The notes: a model not told the origin generated them from the letters alone. Counted from the first letter of the stretch, positions 26,029-36,191 are shown. The stretch: DNA of 64,000 nt from Candidatus Puniceispirillum sp. (GCA_013822015.1 PNJU01000012.1:30667-94666); one strand, 5' to 3'. Numbers and translations: made by a program.

Positions 26029-26574
26029 ATGAAAGACCAAATATTGACCACTACTCCTCTTAAAATGGGGCATCCATCCTTAAGAAAATATTGCGAAGAA
26101 GTTAAGGAGTTTGAAGGTGCCCGTAATACAGGCATTTTTTTTAAGGAGCTGATCGAAAAAAATCCGTGGTCCGGCATCGCCGCCCCGCAACTGGGGGTAA
26201 ATCTACAGATTGTGGCCTTCCAGTTGGCGCCCGAGGTAGCAGAGCGTAAGGGCGGCACAGCGTGCCCCCCACGGGTTCTGATGAACCCTGTCATCACACC
26301 CTTAACCAATGAAACCTACGACGACTGGGAGGCGTGCTTGAGTCTGCCAGATCTCATGGGGCTTGTGCCACGCTACACTCACATTCGCTTTGAGGGTGTG
26401 GATGAGACGGGCGCACCTGTGGATGAGGAGGCCCATGGTCACCTCGCGCGCATTATCCAACACGAGTGTGACCACCTCCAGGGGATTTTGTACCCCGAGC
26501 GTATGAAGGACCTCACGGCCCTTATTTACCGGGACCAGTTCCAAGTTTGGCAAGAAGAGTACGGCCTATTGTAG
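26029..26574 (+). CDS. def: Peptide deformylase
   Basis: 181 residues. It removes the formyl group from N-terminal formylmethionine of new proteins. The three metal-site motifs are present: GIAAPQLG (49-56), EACLSLP (101-107, Cys 103 as metal ligand) and HECDH (145-149, two His ligands and the catalytic Glu). Motif II reads EACLSLP where most enzymes have EGCLSVP, and there is a short insertion between motifs I and II (VAERKGGTACPPR). These changes place it outside the standard def1 type but all catalytic residues are retained. It is not next to fmt, its usual partner. The 3' end overlaps the convergent secreted-protein gene by nine bases. Confidence 0.9.
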   Translation: MKDQILTTTPLKMGHPSLRKYCEEVKEFEGARNTGIFFKELIEKNPWSGIAAPQLGVNLQIVAFQLAPEVAERKGGTACPPRVLMNPVITPLTNETYDDWEACLSLPDLMGLVPRYTHIRFEGVDETGAPVDEEAHGHLARIIQHECDHLQGILYPERMKDLTALIYRDQFQVWQEEYGLL

Positions 26575-27639
26575 GATGCACTTCTGCTTTGATCCGTGGA
26601 CCTTATGCTGTTGTAAATTCGCCTGAGACTCAGTGAGTTCAACAGAGCGTTGAGGGGGCACCATCCACATGGTCAGGGACTGGCCCTCCATAAGGGGCAG
26701 AAATGAGTTGCCAAAAAATTGCCCTTTGTAAACACCTGGTGTCATCTTTTTTGGCGCAGGCAGTGGCACCCAATAAGGTTCAGGGGCAAGAAAGGTCAAC
26801 AAGTCATAGGACAAAGACCCTTTTGCAACCAGCTCATCCCCAGCGCTAGACTCTGACGGCACGGCACTTTGTCGACCGCCCATAACCTGTGACCATGTCA
26901 GCGCAAAATCACTCTGCACAAGAGTATGAAGACTTTCCGGGTTTTGCTTGGTGTAAAACGTGTAAAGAGTCCCGTGATCGCGCCAGTTCAAATAAGGAAA
27001 GGCATAGCGGATGTGATACAAAAATGCATGACGTTGGTCCGGGGTAAGGTCAACTAAGTCTTGCACGCTGATCTTGTGCCTGCCCGTGGGGGCTGCATCG
27101 GGGGCAAGGGCTCCCTCATGTGACATAAGATCATCCTGGTGCATTATAAAGGGAAGGGTCTGCACAAGGGAGATGCACTTTTCCTTAGCAGCAAGGGTCA
27201 AGATTTGTGGCACAACATGACCTGGCTTTGCTTCCAGGGTCTCTAAGCTTACAGGCCACATATGCGCGTTCACAAAAAGTGCAAAGAGCGCTTGTCCAAG
27301 CTCCGTTTCTGGAAGTCCCTCGGGCAGCTGAGCCAAATTCACTTTCAGCCAAGACATGACGTGAGGGACCTTTGCCATGTATGTTTGCAGTTGCGCGTTG
27401 CTAGGCTGTGTTTCTTCATCCCACGCGGGCGCGTCCCGTGTCAGACAGAAAACCTGGGTTTCACTACGTAAATTATGGGCCTTTTCGAGGGCAAAAGTAT
27501 CCGGCGCATTGGCACCGCGCACAGCCGACATAAACGTCCCCAAAAGCTCTTCTTGAGGGGACGCATAAGGACTGGCAAACGCATTTGCACTGATAAATAT
27601 ACTTAAACCGAGTACTGCAGCACGAAAAATGGACGTCAT
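26566..27639 (-). CDS. Secreted protein of unknown function
   Basis: 357 residues from the ATG at 27639, chosen because it starts a clean signal peptide (MTSIFRAAVLGLSIFISANAFA) and has GGAAAAGAAG just before it; the longer frame adds 27 unlikely residues. The mature protein is globular with many aromatic residues, three Cys, and no repeat. Blocks include LPEGLPETELGQALFALFVN and LVDLTPDQRHAFLYHIRYAFPYLNWRDHG. The last 40 residues are Gln-rich. I recognise no family and no catalytic motif. It lies downstream of alaS on the same strand, but the alaS terminator separates the two transcripts. Confidence 0.7.
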   Translation of the reverse strand: MTSIFRAAVLGLSIFISANAFASPYASPQEELLGTFMSAVRGANAPDTFALEKAHNLRSETQVFCLTRDAPAWDEETQPSNAQLQTYMAKVPHVMSWLKVNLAQLPEGLPETELGQALFALFVNAHMWPVSLETLEAKPGHVVPQILTLAAKEKCISLVQTLPFIMHQDDLMSHEGALAPDAAPTGRHKISVQDLVDLTPDQRHAFLYHIRYAFPYLNWRDHGTLYTFYTKQNPESLHTLVQSDFALTWSQVMGGRQSAVPSESSAGDELVAKGSLSYDLLTFLAPEPYWVPLPAPKKMTPGVYKGQFFGNSFLPLMEGQSLTMWMVPPQRSVELTESQANLQQHKVHGSKQKCILQ

Positions 27640-27768
27640 AACTTCTTTTCCAATGGGTTTTATTGAAACTTGTTTGAACACATAAAAGAAGTTTTTGTCA
27701 AGTTTTTTCCAATATGGCAATAATTGAGCAAGTGCCCCTTAAACACACCATTTTGCAAAAAAGAGTAA

Positions 27769-27793
27769 CCCCATGAAGCGCATTTTCATGGGG
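27769..27793 (-). terminator. Rho-independent terminator of alaS
   Basis: CCCCATGAA (27769-27777) pairs perfectly with TTCATGGGG (27785-27793). Read on the minus strand the hairpin is followed by TTACTCTTTTTT. It stands 18 bases after the alaS stop. Confidence 0.75.
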
Positions 27794-27810
27794 TTTCGGC
27801 AAAAAGAAAA

Positions 27811-30486
27811 TTAATTCAGGATGGTTTGCGCAAAGGCTTTCACGGCCGTGAAAACATCATCGGCGCCTGCCGTGTTATCGCCACCGGCCTGGGCCATGTC
27901 TGGGCGTCCGCCTCCCCCTTTACCGCCAAGGGCACTGACGCTGGCGCGCACCAAGTCAACGGCGCTGAGCTTAGCCGAGAGGGCGCTGTCCACACTGATG
28001 ACAAGGGAGGCCTTTCCTTCAAAGATGCCAAAAAGGGCAATCACACCCTGAGGGTTTTGGGCGCGCAGGGTATCCGCAAGACCTTTAAGGTCCTTGGGAG
28101 AGACGCCTTCTAAGACACGCATCACGAAAGGTACACCGCCCACCATCTCTGGTGCTGCTTGTGCACTTACCCCGCCTGAACCACCCCCGAAAGCAAGCTT
28201 AGTGGTCAGCTCCTTCACCTCACGCTCAAGGCGGCGGCGCTCTTCTAAAAGACCCTCAACGCGCGCGGCAATCTGGGTCACAGGCGCCTTCAAGATAGAC
28301 GCGGCCCCGTCCAGAATATCCAGGCGTTCCTGCACAAAGGCCAGGGCGCCTTCGCCCGTGACGGCCTCTAGGCGCCTCACCCCCGCCGCTACGCTGCTTT
28401 GGGCGATGATCTTGAAAAAACCAATGTCACCTGTGGCGCTGACGTGGGTGCCCCCACAGAACTCAACGGAGTAAGAATCCGCATGTGCGGGCGCTCCCAT
28501 GGAGACAACGCGCACCTCATCCCCGTATTTCTCGCCAAAAAGGGCCACAGCGCCCGTGGCAAGGGCCTCTTTTGTGGACAAAAGACGCGTTTGGGCGGGC
28601 GTGTTGAGGCGCACCACCCTGTTGACTTCTTCCTCCAAGCGGCGCAACTGATCTGGGCTTAAGGGATCAGCGTAGCTAAAGTCAAAGCGTAGGCGTTCAG
28701 GGGTCACCAGCGACCCTTTCTGGGTCACCTGCTCGCCCAAAAGATCACGAAGCGCCTTATGGAGCAAGTGAGTGGCCGAGTGGTTGGCCTTTGTGCGCGC
28801 ACGCTTGTGTGCGTCCACATGAAGGGTTAAGGTCTGTCCCTTCTTTAAGGTGCCAGCCCCGACGCGCGCCTGGTGCACAAAAAGACCATCGGCCTTTTTC
28901 GTCACGTTTGTGATCTCTAAGCGTGTGCCTTCAGGGGAGACCGCTTCGCCGCTATCACCAATCTGGCCACCGGACTCGGCGTAGAAAGGCGTCTGGTTGG
29001 TGACAAAGGCCACCGTATCGCCCACACCCGCCTCTTCCACCAGCACCCCGTCCTTGACAAGCGCCTGCACCACGCCTTGTGCTTCTAAGGTTGTGTACCC
29101 CAAAAAGTCCGTGGCACCATGGGCCTCTTGAAGCTCAAACCACACGCGGGTGTCAGCCTCTTCCCCGGATCCTGTCCAGCTGGCCCTTGCTTTCGCGCGC
29201 TGGGCCTCCATGGCGTCTTCGAAGCCCGTAAGATCCACGCCCTTGCCTTGTCCACGCAAAATATCTTGTGTCAGATCAAGGGGGAAGCCGTAGGTATCGT
29301 AAAGCTGGAACGCCACGTCTCCAGACAAAGTTCCCCCCGTTTGAAGACCGTCTGTTTCCTGGGACAACAGCTTGAGCCCACGGCCCAAAGTCTGACGAAA
29401 GCGCTCTTCTTCGGCGCGCAGGGTCTCTTGAATAAGGGCCTGGGCGCGGTGAAGCTCATCATAAGTCTCCCCCATCTCGGCAACAAGTGTGGGCACCAAG
29501 GCATGGAGGAAGGGCTCTTTGGTGCCAAGTAAGTAAGCGTGACGGCTCGCCCGGCGCAAAATCCGGCGCAGCACATATCCGCGCCCTTCGTTGGAAGGCA
29601 AAATCCCGTCTGCCACCATAAAGCTGCAGGCACGCAGATGGTCGGCAATCACGCGGTGAGACACAAGGGCGTCACCGACAGCCTCCACACCACTTAACTC
29701 CTGGCTCGCCTGGATCAGATGACGGAAGAGATCCGTCTCATAGTTGCTGGTGACCCCTTGCAACACTGCCGACAAACGCTCGAGGCCACTGCCCGTATCA
29801 ATGGAGGGCTTGGGTAGATTCACGCGAATAATTTGGCCGTCATCCCCCATGATCTGGTCATACTGCATAAAGACAAGGTTCCAGATTTCCACAAAGCGGT
29901 CCCCGTCCTCATCCTTTGTGCCAGGAGGGCCGCCAAAGATGTGATCCCCGTGGTCAAAGAAGATTTCCGAGCACGGGCCACAAGGGCCTGTGTCGCCGGC
30001 GGACCAGAAGTTATCACTGCCCGAGATGCGCAGGATTTTGTCGTCCCCAAAACCTGCTATCTTCTTCCACAGATTTGCAGCCTCGTCGTCATCCACGTAA
30101 ACGGTCACAAGCAAGCGGTCTTTGGGCAGGGCAAGCTCACGGCTGACAAGCTCCCAGGCAAAGGAAATGGCTTCTTCCTTGAAATAGTCTCCAAAGGAAA
30201 AGTTCCCCATCATCTCAAAGAAGGTGTGATGACGGGTGGTGTAGCCTACGTTTTCCAGGTCGTTATGTTTGCCGCCTGCGCGCAGACACTTCTGGGCAGA
30301 CGTTGCCCGTGTATAGGGAGGGGTCGCCGCACCCGTAAAATAGTTCTTAAAAGGCACCATGCCCGCGGCCGTGAACAAAAGGGTCGGATCATTGTGGGGA
30401 ACAAGGGGCGCAGACGGGACAATGGTATGCCCCTTGGCCTCAAAATAAGACAAAAAGTCACGACGAATTTTGGACACGGTCCACAT
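27811..30486 (-). CDS. alaS: Alanyl-tRNA synthetase
   Basis: 891 residues, close to the E. coli enzyme. It charges tRNA-Ala using ATP. The class II catalytic core occupies about 1-440 (motif 1 region [15 protein letters not shown], then [14 protein letters not shown]). The editing domain carries the metal ligands HSATHLLH (about 570) and [13 protein letters not shown] (about 670), and the C-terminal DHHA1-type domain contains [13 protein letters not shown]. All domains are complete. It lies 82 bases downstream of recA on the same strand; recA-alaS order is common in proteobacteria. A terminator follows. Confidence 0.97.
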   Translation of the reverse strand: MWTVSKIRRDFLSYFEAKGHTIVPSAPLVPHNDPTLLFTAAGMVPFKNYFTGAATPPYTRATSAQKCLRAGGKHNDLENVGYTTRHHTFFEMMGNFSFGDYFKEEAISFAWELVSRELALPKDRLLVTVYVDDDEAANLWKKIAGFGDDKILRISGSDNFWSAGDTGPCGPCSEIFFDHGDHIFGGPPGTKDEDGDRFVEIWNLVFMQYDQIMGDDGQIIRVNLPKPSIDTGSGLERLSAVLQGVTSNYETDLFRHLIQASQELSGVEAVGDALVSHRVIADHLRACSFMVADGILPSNEGRGYVLRRILRRASRHAYLLGTKEPFLHALVPTLVAEMGETYDELHRAQALIQETLRAEEERFRQTLGRGLKLLSQETDGLQTGGTLSGDVAFQLYDTYGFPLDLTQDILRGQGKGVDLTGFEDAMEAQRAKARASWTGSGEEADTRVWFELQEAHGATDFLGYTTLEAQGVVQALVKDGVLVEEAGVGDTVAFVTNQTPFYAESGGQIGDSGEAVSPEGTRLEITNVTKKADGLFVHQARVGAGTLKKGQTLTLHVDAHKRARTKANHSATHLLHKALRDLLGEQVTQKGSLVTPERLRFDFSYADPLSPDQLRRLEEEVNRVVRLNTPAQTRLLSTKEALATGAVALFGEKYGDEVRVVSMGAPAHADSYSVEFCGGTHVSATGDIGFFKIIAQSSVAAGVRRLEAVTGEGALAFVQERLDILDGAASILKAPVTQIAARVEGLLEERRRLEREVKELTTKLAFGGGSGGVSAQAAPEMVGGVPFVMRVLEGVSPKDLKGLADTLRAQNPQGVIALFGIFEGKASLVISVDSALSAKLSAVDLVRASVSALGGKGGGGRPDMAQAGGDNTAGADDVFTAVKAFAQTILN

Positions 30487-30537
30487 GGAGATTTTCCTTA
30501 TGTTTTGTCAGTCTATATAAAATATGTAGGTGATCGA

Positions 30538-30566
30538 GGGGGATGGGACCGGCCCACCCCCTTTTT
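30538..30566. terminator. GC-rich hairpin between recA and alaS
   Basis: GGGGG (30538-30542) pairs with CCCCC (30557-30561), with inner GGG/CCC, followed on the plus strand by TTTTT. It lies just after the recA stop, but recA is on the minus strand, where no T-tract follows. It may stop or pause recA transcripts, or block antisense reading; its direction is ambiguous. Confidence 0.35.
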
Positions 30567-30568
30567 GC

Positions 30569-31612
30569 TTACGCAGCGTCTTCGTCCGACGCCTCATTTT
30601 CTTCGGCGCCGCTAGACAGAAGCTCCTGGGCGATGAGGCCCCCATTGGCGCGAATGGCGTGCTCAATGGCCTCTGCCGTGGCAGGGTTTTCCTTCAGGTA
30701 AGCACGCACCGCCTCGCGCCCTTGGCCAATGCGCTCACCGTCATAGGCGTACCATGAGCCGGACTTCTCAATGACTTCGCTTTTCACGCCCAAATCAATG
30801 AGCTCGCCGGTCTTAGAGATACCCTCACCGTACATGATGTCGAACTCAACGGTTCTAAAGGGAGGGGCGACCTTGTTCTTCACGACCTTCACGCGGGTTT
30901 GGTTACCCACAACCTCGTCCTTGTTCTTGATGGCGCCGATGCGGCGAATATCAAGACGCACGGAGGCGTAGAACTTCAACGCGTTACCACCGGTGGTTGT
31001 CTCAGGTGAGCCGAACATCACGCCAATTTTGTGACGGATTTGGTTAATGAAAATCACCGTACAGTTTGTGCGGGAGATAGAGCCTGTGAGCTTACGCAGG
31101 GCTTGGCTCATGAGGCGCGCTTGAAGACCCATGTGGGAATCTCCCATCTCACCTTCAAGCTCAGCCTTAGGCACAAGGGCCGCCACGCTGTCCACAATGA
31201 CCACCTCAACGCCGCCCGAGCGCACGAGGGTGTCGGCAATCTCAAGGGCTTGCTCGCCGGCGTCTGGTTGCGCCACGATAAGCTCATTCACATTTACCCC
31301 AAGCTTTTGGGCGTAGATGGGATCCAGGGCATGCTCGGCGTCAATGAACGCGCATGTGCCGCCTTTTTTCTGGGCCTCTGCCACCACGTGGAGCGCCAGC
31401 GTCGTCTTACCGGAGCTCTCAGGCCCATACACCTCGATAATGCGTCCCCTGGGAAGGCCGCCTACACCCAGCGCAATATCCAGGCCCAAAGAGCCCGTGG
31501 AGATGGCATCAATGGCCACGGTCTCTTGTTGACCCAGACGCATAACGGACCCCTTACCATAGGCACGCTCAATTTGCGTAATAGCGGCCTCTAGTGCTTT
31601 TTGACGATCCAT
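30569..31612 (-). CDS. recA: Recombinase RecA
   Basis: 347 residues. It forms filaments on single-stranded DNA, drives strand exchange in recombination repair and triggers LexA self-cleavage. Walker [10 protein letters not shown] (about 64-72), the L1 region around [19 protein letters not shown] and L2 around [20 protein letters not shown] are intact, and the C-terminal tail is acidic ([13 protein letters not shown]), as in most RecA proteins. It is followed 82 bases later by alaS. No obvious LexA box of the alphaproteobacterial GTTC-N7-GTTC type was seen in the 75-base gap upstream. Confidence 0.98.
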   Translation of the reverse strand: MDRQKALEAAITQIERAYGKGSVMRLGQQETVAIDAISTGSLGLDIALGVGGLPRGRIIEVYGPESSGKTTLALHVVAEAQKKGGTCAFIDAEHALDPIYAQKLGVNVNELIVAQPDAGEQALEIADTLVRSGGVEVVIVDSVAALVPKAELEGEMGDSHMGLQARLMSQALRKLTGSISRTNCTVIFINQIRHKIGVMFGSPETTTGGNALKFYASVRLDIRRIGAIKNKDEVVGNQTRVKVVKNKVAPPFRTVEFDIMYGEGISKTGELIDLGVKSEVIEKSGSWYAYDGERIGQGREAVRAYLKENPATAEAIEHAIRANGGLIAQELLSSGAEENEASDEDAA

Positions 31613-31687
31613 GGAAAATCCCCTTTCCTTTTGTTCAAAACCATTATTTTGTTTATTCCATACCCGGGCGCGCCTTGCAAGACGTGC

Positions 31688-33685
31688 TTAGATATCCACA
31701 CTGTCCACAAGACATGCATTATTTTGAATATAGGCAAAGCGCCGCTCTGCCTTGCGCCCCATGAGATGCTCCACAAACTCCTCCAGCGCCACAAGGGCCT
31801 CAGGATCGTTTGAACCCAAGCTCACCAAATGATCGGGCAGCGTCACCCGCAAAAGGGTGCGTGTGCGCACATCCATGGTGGTTTCCTTCAGGTGCTGCCA
31901 AGACATCTCTCCCAGACCCTTAAAGCGGCTGATCTCTGTCTTACCCTTGGCAAAGGTCGTGCGCAGGACTTCTTCCTTATGGGCGTCATCACGGGCATAG
32001 ATGGATTTTGACCCCTGGGTCAGACGGTAAAGGGGCGGGAGCGCCAAATATAGATGCCCGTTTTCAATGAGGGTGCGCATCTCCAAAAAGAAGAATGTCA
32101 TGAGGAGGGCTGCAATGTGCGCCCCGTCCACGTCCGCGTCGGTCATGATAATGATGCGGTGGTAACGCAAATTATCCAGGTGGCACTTGGCGCTTGTCCC
32201 ACATCCCAGCGCCTTGGCCAGATCCGTCAGCTCTTGGTTGGCCAGCGCCTTATCCGTTGTGGCTGAGGCAACGTTGAGGATTTTTCCGCGCAGGGGCAAA
32301 ACCGCCTGGGTCTTGCGATCACGGGCTTGCTTGGCGCTGCCACCGGCGGAGTCTCCCTCCACAAGAAAGAGCTCACACTCCTCAGGATGAGTGCTCATAC
32401 AATCGGCAAGCTTGCCCGGCAGGCGCAGGCGCTTTGTCACACTCTGGCGCGCGGTTTCCTTGGCTTGACGGCGCTTGAGGCGCATGTCTAAGCGCTCGCA
32501 CACATGCTCGATGAGGGCTTCTGACACGTCCTTGCGCTCACTGAGCCACTGGTCAAAACGGTCCTTGATGGCCGCCTCCACAAGACGCGTGACTTGGGAG
32601 CTGACAAGGCGCTCCTTTGTCTGGCCCTGGAATTGTGGTTGCCTCACAAAGGCAGACATAATGACAACGGCCCCACCCAGACAATCATCGGCGGTGAACT
32701 GGGCAGCGCGCTTGTTGTTCAAAAGCTCTCCGTATCCACGAAGGGAACGCATGATGGCCTGTTTAAAGCCCGCCTCGTGGGTGCCACCCAGGGGCGTTGC
32801 GACCGTATTACAATAGGAGGTGAACGTACCGTCATCCCACTCGGGCCAAGCAAGGGCCCACTCCACACGTCCAGAACCATCGGAAAAAGCTGCCTCGCCC
32901 GCAAAAATATCCGGGGTAAGAAGCTCCTTGCCCTCAAGGTGTTCTTTGAGGTAATCGCTAAGCCCTTCCGGAAAGAAAAAGCGGTCCTGGGCAGGGGTGG
33001 CGGCGTCCTTGCCCAGTAAAGACGCGTCACAGGTCCAGCGAATTTCCACGCCCCGGAACAAATAGGCCTTGGCGCGGATCATCTGGTAAAGACGCGCCGG
33101 GCGCAGGCGCACACCTTCATCGAAGATGGTCATATCTGGCGCAAAGCTGACGGCAGTCCCTCGGCGATTATGCACAGGCCCCATGAGGGTCAAAGCGCTT
33201 GTTGGGGCGCCCTTTGAGTAGGTCTGACGCCAAAGCTGCTTCTGGGCCACAACCTCCACAATGAGGGTTTCGGACAGGGCGTTCACAACGCTCATCCCCA
33301 CACCGTGCAAACCACCCGATGTCTCGTAGGCGCCCGCCTTAAACTTTCCGCCCGAGTGTAGGGTCGTGAGGATCACCTCAAGGGCAGACTTTTCTGGGAA
33401 CTTGGGATGGGGATCGATGGGAATACCACGGCCATTATCGCGTACCGTCACAAGACCTTGGGCGTCCATTTCAATCTCAATGCGGTTGGCGTGCCCCGCC
33501 ACCGCTTCGTCCATGGCGTTATCAAGGATTTCCGTCACCAAATGGTGAAGGGCTGTTTCGTCCGTACCCCCAATATACATACCCGGCCTGTGGCGCACGG
33601 GCTCCAGACCCTCAAGGACCTCGATGTCCTTAGCGCTATAGTCTTCATTTGTTTTGGCTGCGGCCGCATTAAAAAGATCACTCAT
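31688..33685 (-). CDS. parE: DNA topoisomerase IV subunit B
   Basis: 665 residues. With ParC it decatenates sister chromosomes. The GHKL ATPase domain has EILDNAMDEAVAGHA, VRDNGRGIP and GGLHGVGMSVVNALS; the transducer domain follows; the TOPRIM region has EGDSAGGSAKQARDRKTQAVLPLRGKILNV in several blocks and DADVDGAHI. The length (about 665, without the extra C-terminal insertion of many GyrB) and MSDLFNAAAA-type start favour ParE over GyrB, and the C-terminal FVEHLMGRKAERRFAYIQ ending fits. It precedes recA on the same strand by 75 bases. ParC is not in the window. Confidence 0.93.
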   Translation of the reverse strand: MSDLFNAAAAKTNEDYSAKDIEVLEGLEPVRHRPGMYIGGTDETALHHLVTEILDNAMDEAVAGHANRIEIEMDAQGLVTVRDNGRGIPIDPHPKFPEKSALEVILTTLHSGGKFKAGAYETSGGLHGVGMSVVNALSETLIVEVVAQKQLWRQTYSKGAPTSALTLMGPVHNRRGTAVSFAPDMTIFDEGVRLRPARLYQMIRAKAYLFRGVEIRWTCDASLLGKDAATPAQDRFFFPEGLSDYLKEHLEGKELLTPDIFAGEAAFSDGSGRVEWALAWPEWDDGTFTSYCNTVATPLGGTHEAGFKQAIMRSLRGYGELLNNKRAAQFTADDCLGGAVVIMSAFVRQPQFQGQTKERLVSSQVTRLVEAAIKDRFDQWLSERKDVSEALIEHVCERLDMRLKRRQAKETARQSVTKRLRLPGKLADCMSTHPEECELFLVEGDSAGGSAKQARDRKTQAVLPLRGKILNVASATTDKALANQELTDLAKALGCGTSAKCHLDNLRYHRIIIMTDADVDGAHIAALLMTFFFLEMRTLIENGHLYLALPPLYRLTQGSKSIYARDDAHKEEVLRTTFAKGKTEISRFKGLGEMSWQHLKETTMDVRTRTLLRVTLPDHLVSLGSNDPEALVALEEFVEHLMGRKAERRFAYIQNNACLVDSVDI

Positions 33686-33777
33686 GGAACCCCATCACCA
33701 GAAGCTGGTTTCTCTCTTTCCAAGGAAAATAACTGGCCCTATAGTAGTGGCATTGACACAGAAAGAGAACTCATTTC

Positions 33778-33972
33778 ATGCACCAAATTCTCACATACCT
33801 TGTGGGCCTTGCCCTTTTGGCCACGGTGGCCGTGCTCATTACCGGCATTATCAACATGATACGTGGCAAACAAAGCCCTCAACAGAGCAATAAACTCATG
33901 CGCTGGCGTGTCGGGGCCCAGATCGTGGCGATCTTGCTTTTTACCCTCTTTCTTTTAACAAAGCACACCTAA
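33778..33972 (+). CDS. Small HIG1-domain membrane protein
   Basis: 64 residues with two transmembrane helices (about 5-25 and 45-60) joined by a short basic loop containing QQSNKLMRWRVGAQ, the pattern of the HIG1/twin-transmembrane family. In mitochondria HIG1 proteins associate with respiratory supercomplexes; a bacterial role is not settled. The stop is one base before the ATG of the corrinoid adenosyltransferase, so the pair forms an operon, an arrangement repeated in many alphaproteobacteria. The bc1 genes of the same respiratory chain are elsewhere in the window. Confidence 0.85.
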   Translation: MHQILTYLVGLALLATVAVLITGIINMIRGKQSPQQSNKLMRWRVGAQIVAILLFTLFLLTKHT

Positions 33973-33973
33973 G

Positions 33974-34552
33974 ATGGTGCAACTCACACGGATTTATACC
34001 AAGGGCGGCGATAAAGGAAAAACGTCCCTGGGCAGCGGCACACGCGTTTCAAAAACCCATCCGCGCCTTGAGGTGATTGGGTGCGTGGACGAGATCAATG
34101 CCACCATTGGCCTCATTGTGTCCCACCTTGGGGAAGGCGAGAGCGCAAAGGGGGCCCTCCTTCAGATCCAGCATGATCTGTTTGATTTAGGCGCCGATCT
34201 GTGCATCCCTGAGGAGACTCAAACCCCTGTGCTTCGCCTGAGCGCGCGCCAAGTTACGCGCCTTGAGGAAGAGATAGACGCCCTCAACACGAAGCTCCTT
34301 CCCCTTAATTCCTTCGTGCTGCCGGGCGGCACCAAGGCCAGCGCTTTTGCCCATCTGGCGCGCACCACCACGCGCCGGGCCGAACGGGTTCTGTGCGCCT
34401 TTTTTGAACAAGACGCGGCGGCCCAGGGAATTCATACCCAAGCTCTTCCCTACCTCAACAGACTTTCGGACTTTCTCTTTGTGGTCTCACGCACCCTCAA
34501 CGACCAAGGAGCCAAGGACGTTTTATGGGAGCCCGGGCGCGGCCAGAAATAG
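33974..34552 (+). CDS. PduO-type cob(I)yrinic acid a,c-diamide adenosyltransferase
   Basis: 192 residues. It transfers the adenosyl group of ATP to reduced corrinoid, giving adenosylcobalamin. The ATP-binding N-terminus RIYTKGGDKGKTSLG and the helical motif LPGGTKASAFAHLARTTTRRAER (about 118-140) are intact; DEINATIGLI and YLNRLSDFLFV are also conserved. It is translationally coupled to the HIG1 gene (one-base gap). A B12-dependent enzyme would be needed for its product to be used; none is in this window. PduO/MMAB enzymes share this length, so the type is secure even though the physiological pathway is not. Confidence 0.9.
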   Translation: MVQLTRIYTKGGDKGKTSLGSGTRVSKTHPRLEVIGCVDEINATIGLIVSHLGEGESAKGALLQIQHDLFDLGADLCIPEETQTPVLRLSARQVTRLEEEIDALNTKLLPLNSFVLPGGTKASAFAHLARTTTRRAERVLCAFFEQDAAAQGIHTQALPYLNRLSDFLFVVSRTLNDQGAKDVLWEPGRGQK

Positions 34553-34560
34553 CGCTGCTC

Positions 34561-35028
34561 TCAAAGGCTGGCCACGGCCGGCCACTGGGCGGCAATCTCG
34601 GGCGCCTCCTCCCAGGGGAACACAATCCACTTGTCCTGGGCGACTTTGTGCACATAGCTATCCAGACTTGCCTCCCCTTCTGGCTTGGCGTAAAGGGCGG
34701 CCATGTGGGCGTTTGGCAGGCGCTCCCGCACAAAGGCAGCCGTCTTGCCTGAATCCGCCAGATCGTCCACCACCAGGGTTGTTTGACCGCCATGGAGGCT
34801 ATCCTTAATGAGTACTAAATCCTCCCGGGTATTGCTGTGACTATAACTTGCCACGCAAATGGTATCCACAATGCGAATATCCAGCGCCTGAGCCAAGATG
34901 GCTGCGGGCGCAAGGCCACCTCTGGCAATGACAATCAAGCGCTCAAACGGCCCTTTTTCCTTGCAAATTTGCGCAAGTGTGTGGGTGTCACGGTGAAATT
35001 GTTGCCAAGATATGTAAAGGTATGACAT
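34561..35028 (-). CDS. gpt: Xanthine-guanine phosphoribosyltransferase-like enzyme
   Basis: 155 residues, as in E. coli Gpt (152). It would join xanthine or guanine with PRPP to make the nucleotide. The type I phosphoribosyltransferase site LVVDDLADSGKT (about 86-97) is present, and IARGGLAPAAILA, IRIVDTICVASYSH and the C-terminal DKWIVFPWE all align with Gpt in order. The base specificity (xanthine, guanine or hypoxanthine) is inferred by similarity. It is convergent with the adenosyltransferase gene, eight bases apart, and divergent from hemH. Together with the nucleoside hydrolase downstream it suggests purine salvage. Confidence 0.88.
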   Translation of the reverse strand: MSYLYISWQQFHRDTHTLAQICKEKGPFERLIVIARGGLAPAAILAQALDIRIVDTICVASYSHSNTREDLVLIKDSLHGGQTTLVVDDLADSGKTAAFVRERLPNAHMAALYAKPEGEASLDSYVHKVAQDKWIVFPWEEAPEIAAQWPAVASL

Positions 35029-35156
35029 GGATAAGTTCTCCCCAAGATGTCCATCTATTCTAGTGCGATTTTTTCTTTAGATCCATCCCCAACCTGTACA
35101 AAGGTTGCGAAAGGGATTACCTTGGCATGACGTCACATGAGATCAGATGATTACCC

Positions 35157-36191
35157 ATGAAACCAGCCAGCCACCCCACAATTCCCCCTCAAAAAGAAGG
35201 GGTTCTGATCGTAAACCTTGGCACGCCAGACGACACAAGCTGGCTGAGTGTGCGCCGCTATCTGAAGGAGTTCCTCTCGGACAGGCGGGTCATTGAGCTC
35301 CATCCCCTTTTGTGGCAGCCCATTTTGAACCTCATTATCCTCACCCTGCGTCCCCACAAAAGTGCCCATGCCTATCGCAGCATTTGGCGCGAGGACACCA
35401 ACGAGTCGCCCTTACGGTACTTCACACGCGCCCAAGGGGAAGGGCTGGCGCACGCTTTGCCCCACATGAAGGTGCGTTGGGCCATGCGGTACGGCAACCC
35501 CTCCATGGCCTCACAGATTGAGGCGCTGGTGAAGGAAGGGTGCACCCACATCACCTTGGTGCCTCTCTATCCCCAATACTGCGCCGCCACAACGGCAACG
35601 GTGTGCGACGAAGCGTTCCGGGTACTGGCCAAAATGCGCTGGCAACCAAGCTTAAGGGTGATTCCGCCCTTCCACGACCACCCCGGCTATATCGAGGCCC
35701 TTGCACAAAGCATCACCGCACACGCGAAAACCTTAGATTGGCACCCCCAAAAGGTGATTGCGTCTTTCCATGGCATGCCCGCCGACAGCCTCACGAAGGG
35801 GGATCCCTATTCCTGCATGTGCGCCAAAACCGCGCGCTTGTTGCAAGACGCCTTAGAGCTCACCCCTGAAACCTTTACCCACACCTTCCAATCGCGCTTT
35901 GGTCCCAAGGCGTGGCTGACACCTTATACCCAGGACACCCTGGAGAAGCTTCCCGCACAAGGGATTACGCGGGTGGCCATGGTATCGCCCGGCTTTGTCA
36001 GCGATTGCTTGGAGACGTTAGAGGAAATTAACATCCGCTACCGCGAGGCCTTTCTTGCGGCCGGGGGCACCCACTTTGCCTATGTCCCGTGCTTGAATGA
36101 AAGCCAGGCCTTCATTGGTCTTCTTGCAAGCCTTATCACGGGCAAGACGCAGGCAGCACCTGAGACCAAGTCCCAAGCACGCGCCTCTTAA
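35157..36191 (+). CDS. hemH: Ferrochelatase
   Basis: 344 residues. It inserts ferrous iron into protoporphyrin IX, the last step of protoheme synthesis, at the inner membrane surface. Features are GVLIVNLGTPD near the start, KSAHAYRSIW, the catalytic His in IASFHGMP (about 200), the SRFGPKAWLTPYT block and MVSPGFVSDCLETLEEI with the conserved Glu. The heme made is needed for the b and c1 cytochromes encoded later in the window. A four-base tail overlap joins it to the convergent coiled-coil gene. No clear Shine-Dalgarno sequence precedes the ATG. Confidence 0.96.
   Translation: MKPASHPTIPPQKEGVLIVNLGTPDDTSWLSVRRYLKEFLSDRRVIELHPLLWQPILNLIILTLRPHKSAHAYRSIWREDTNESPLRYFTRAQGEGLAHALPHMKVRWAMRYGNPSMASQIEALVKEGCTHITLVPLYPQYCAATTATVCDEAFRVLAKMRWQPSLRVIPPFHDHPGYIEALAQSITAHAKTLDWHPQKVIASFHGMPADSLTKGDPYSCMCAKTARLLQDALELTPETFTHTFQSRFGPKAWLTPYTQDTLEKLPAQGITRVAMVSPGFVSDCLETLEEINIRYREAFLAAGGTHFAYVPCLNESQAFIGLLASLITGKTQAAPETKSQARAS

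Noticed and set aside
30538-30566. Hairpin plus T-run as a terminator of an unseen plus-strand gene
   Set aside because: No plus-strand gene lies upstream; only alaS and recA on the minus strand flank it.
29833-30615. 260-codon plus-strand ORF opposite alaS
   Set aside because: Antisense to a complete synthetase; composition is shadow-like and no start signal is present.
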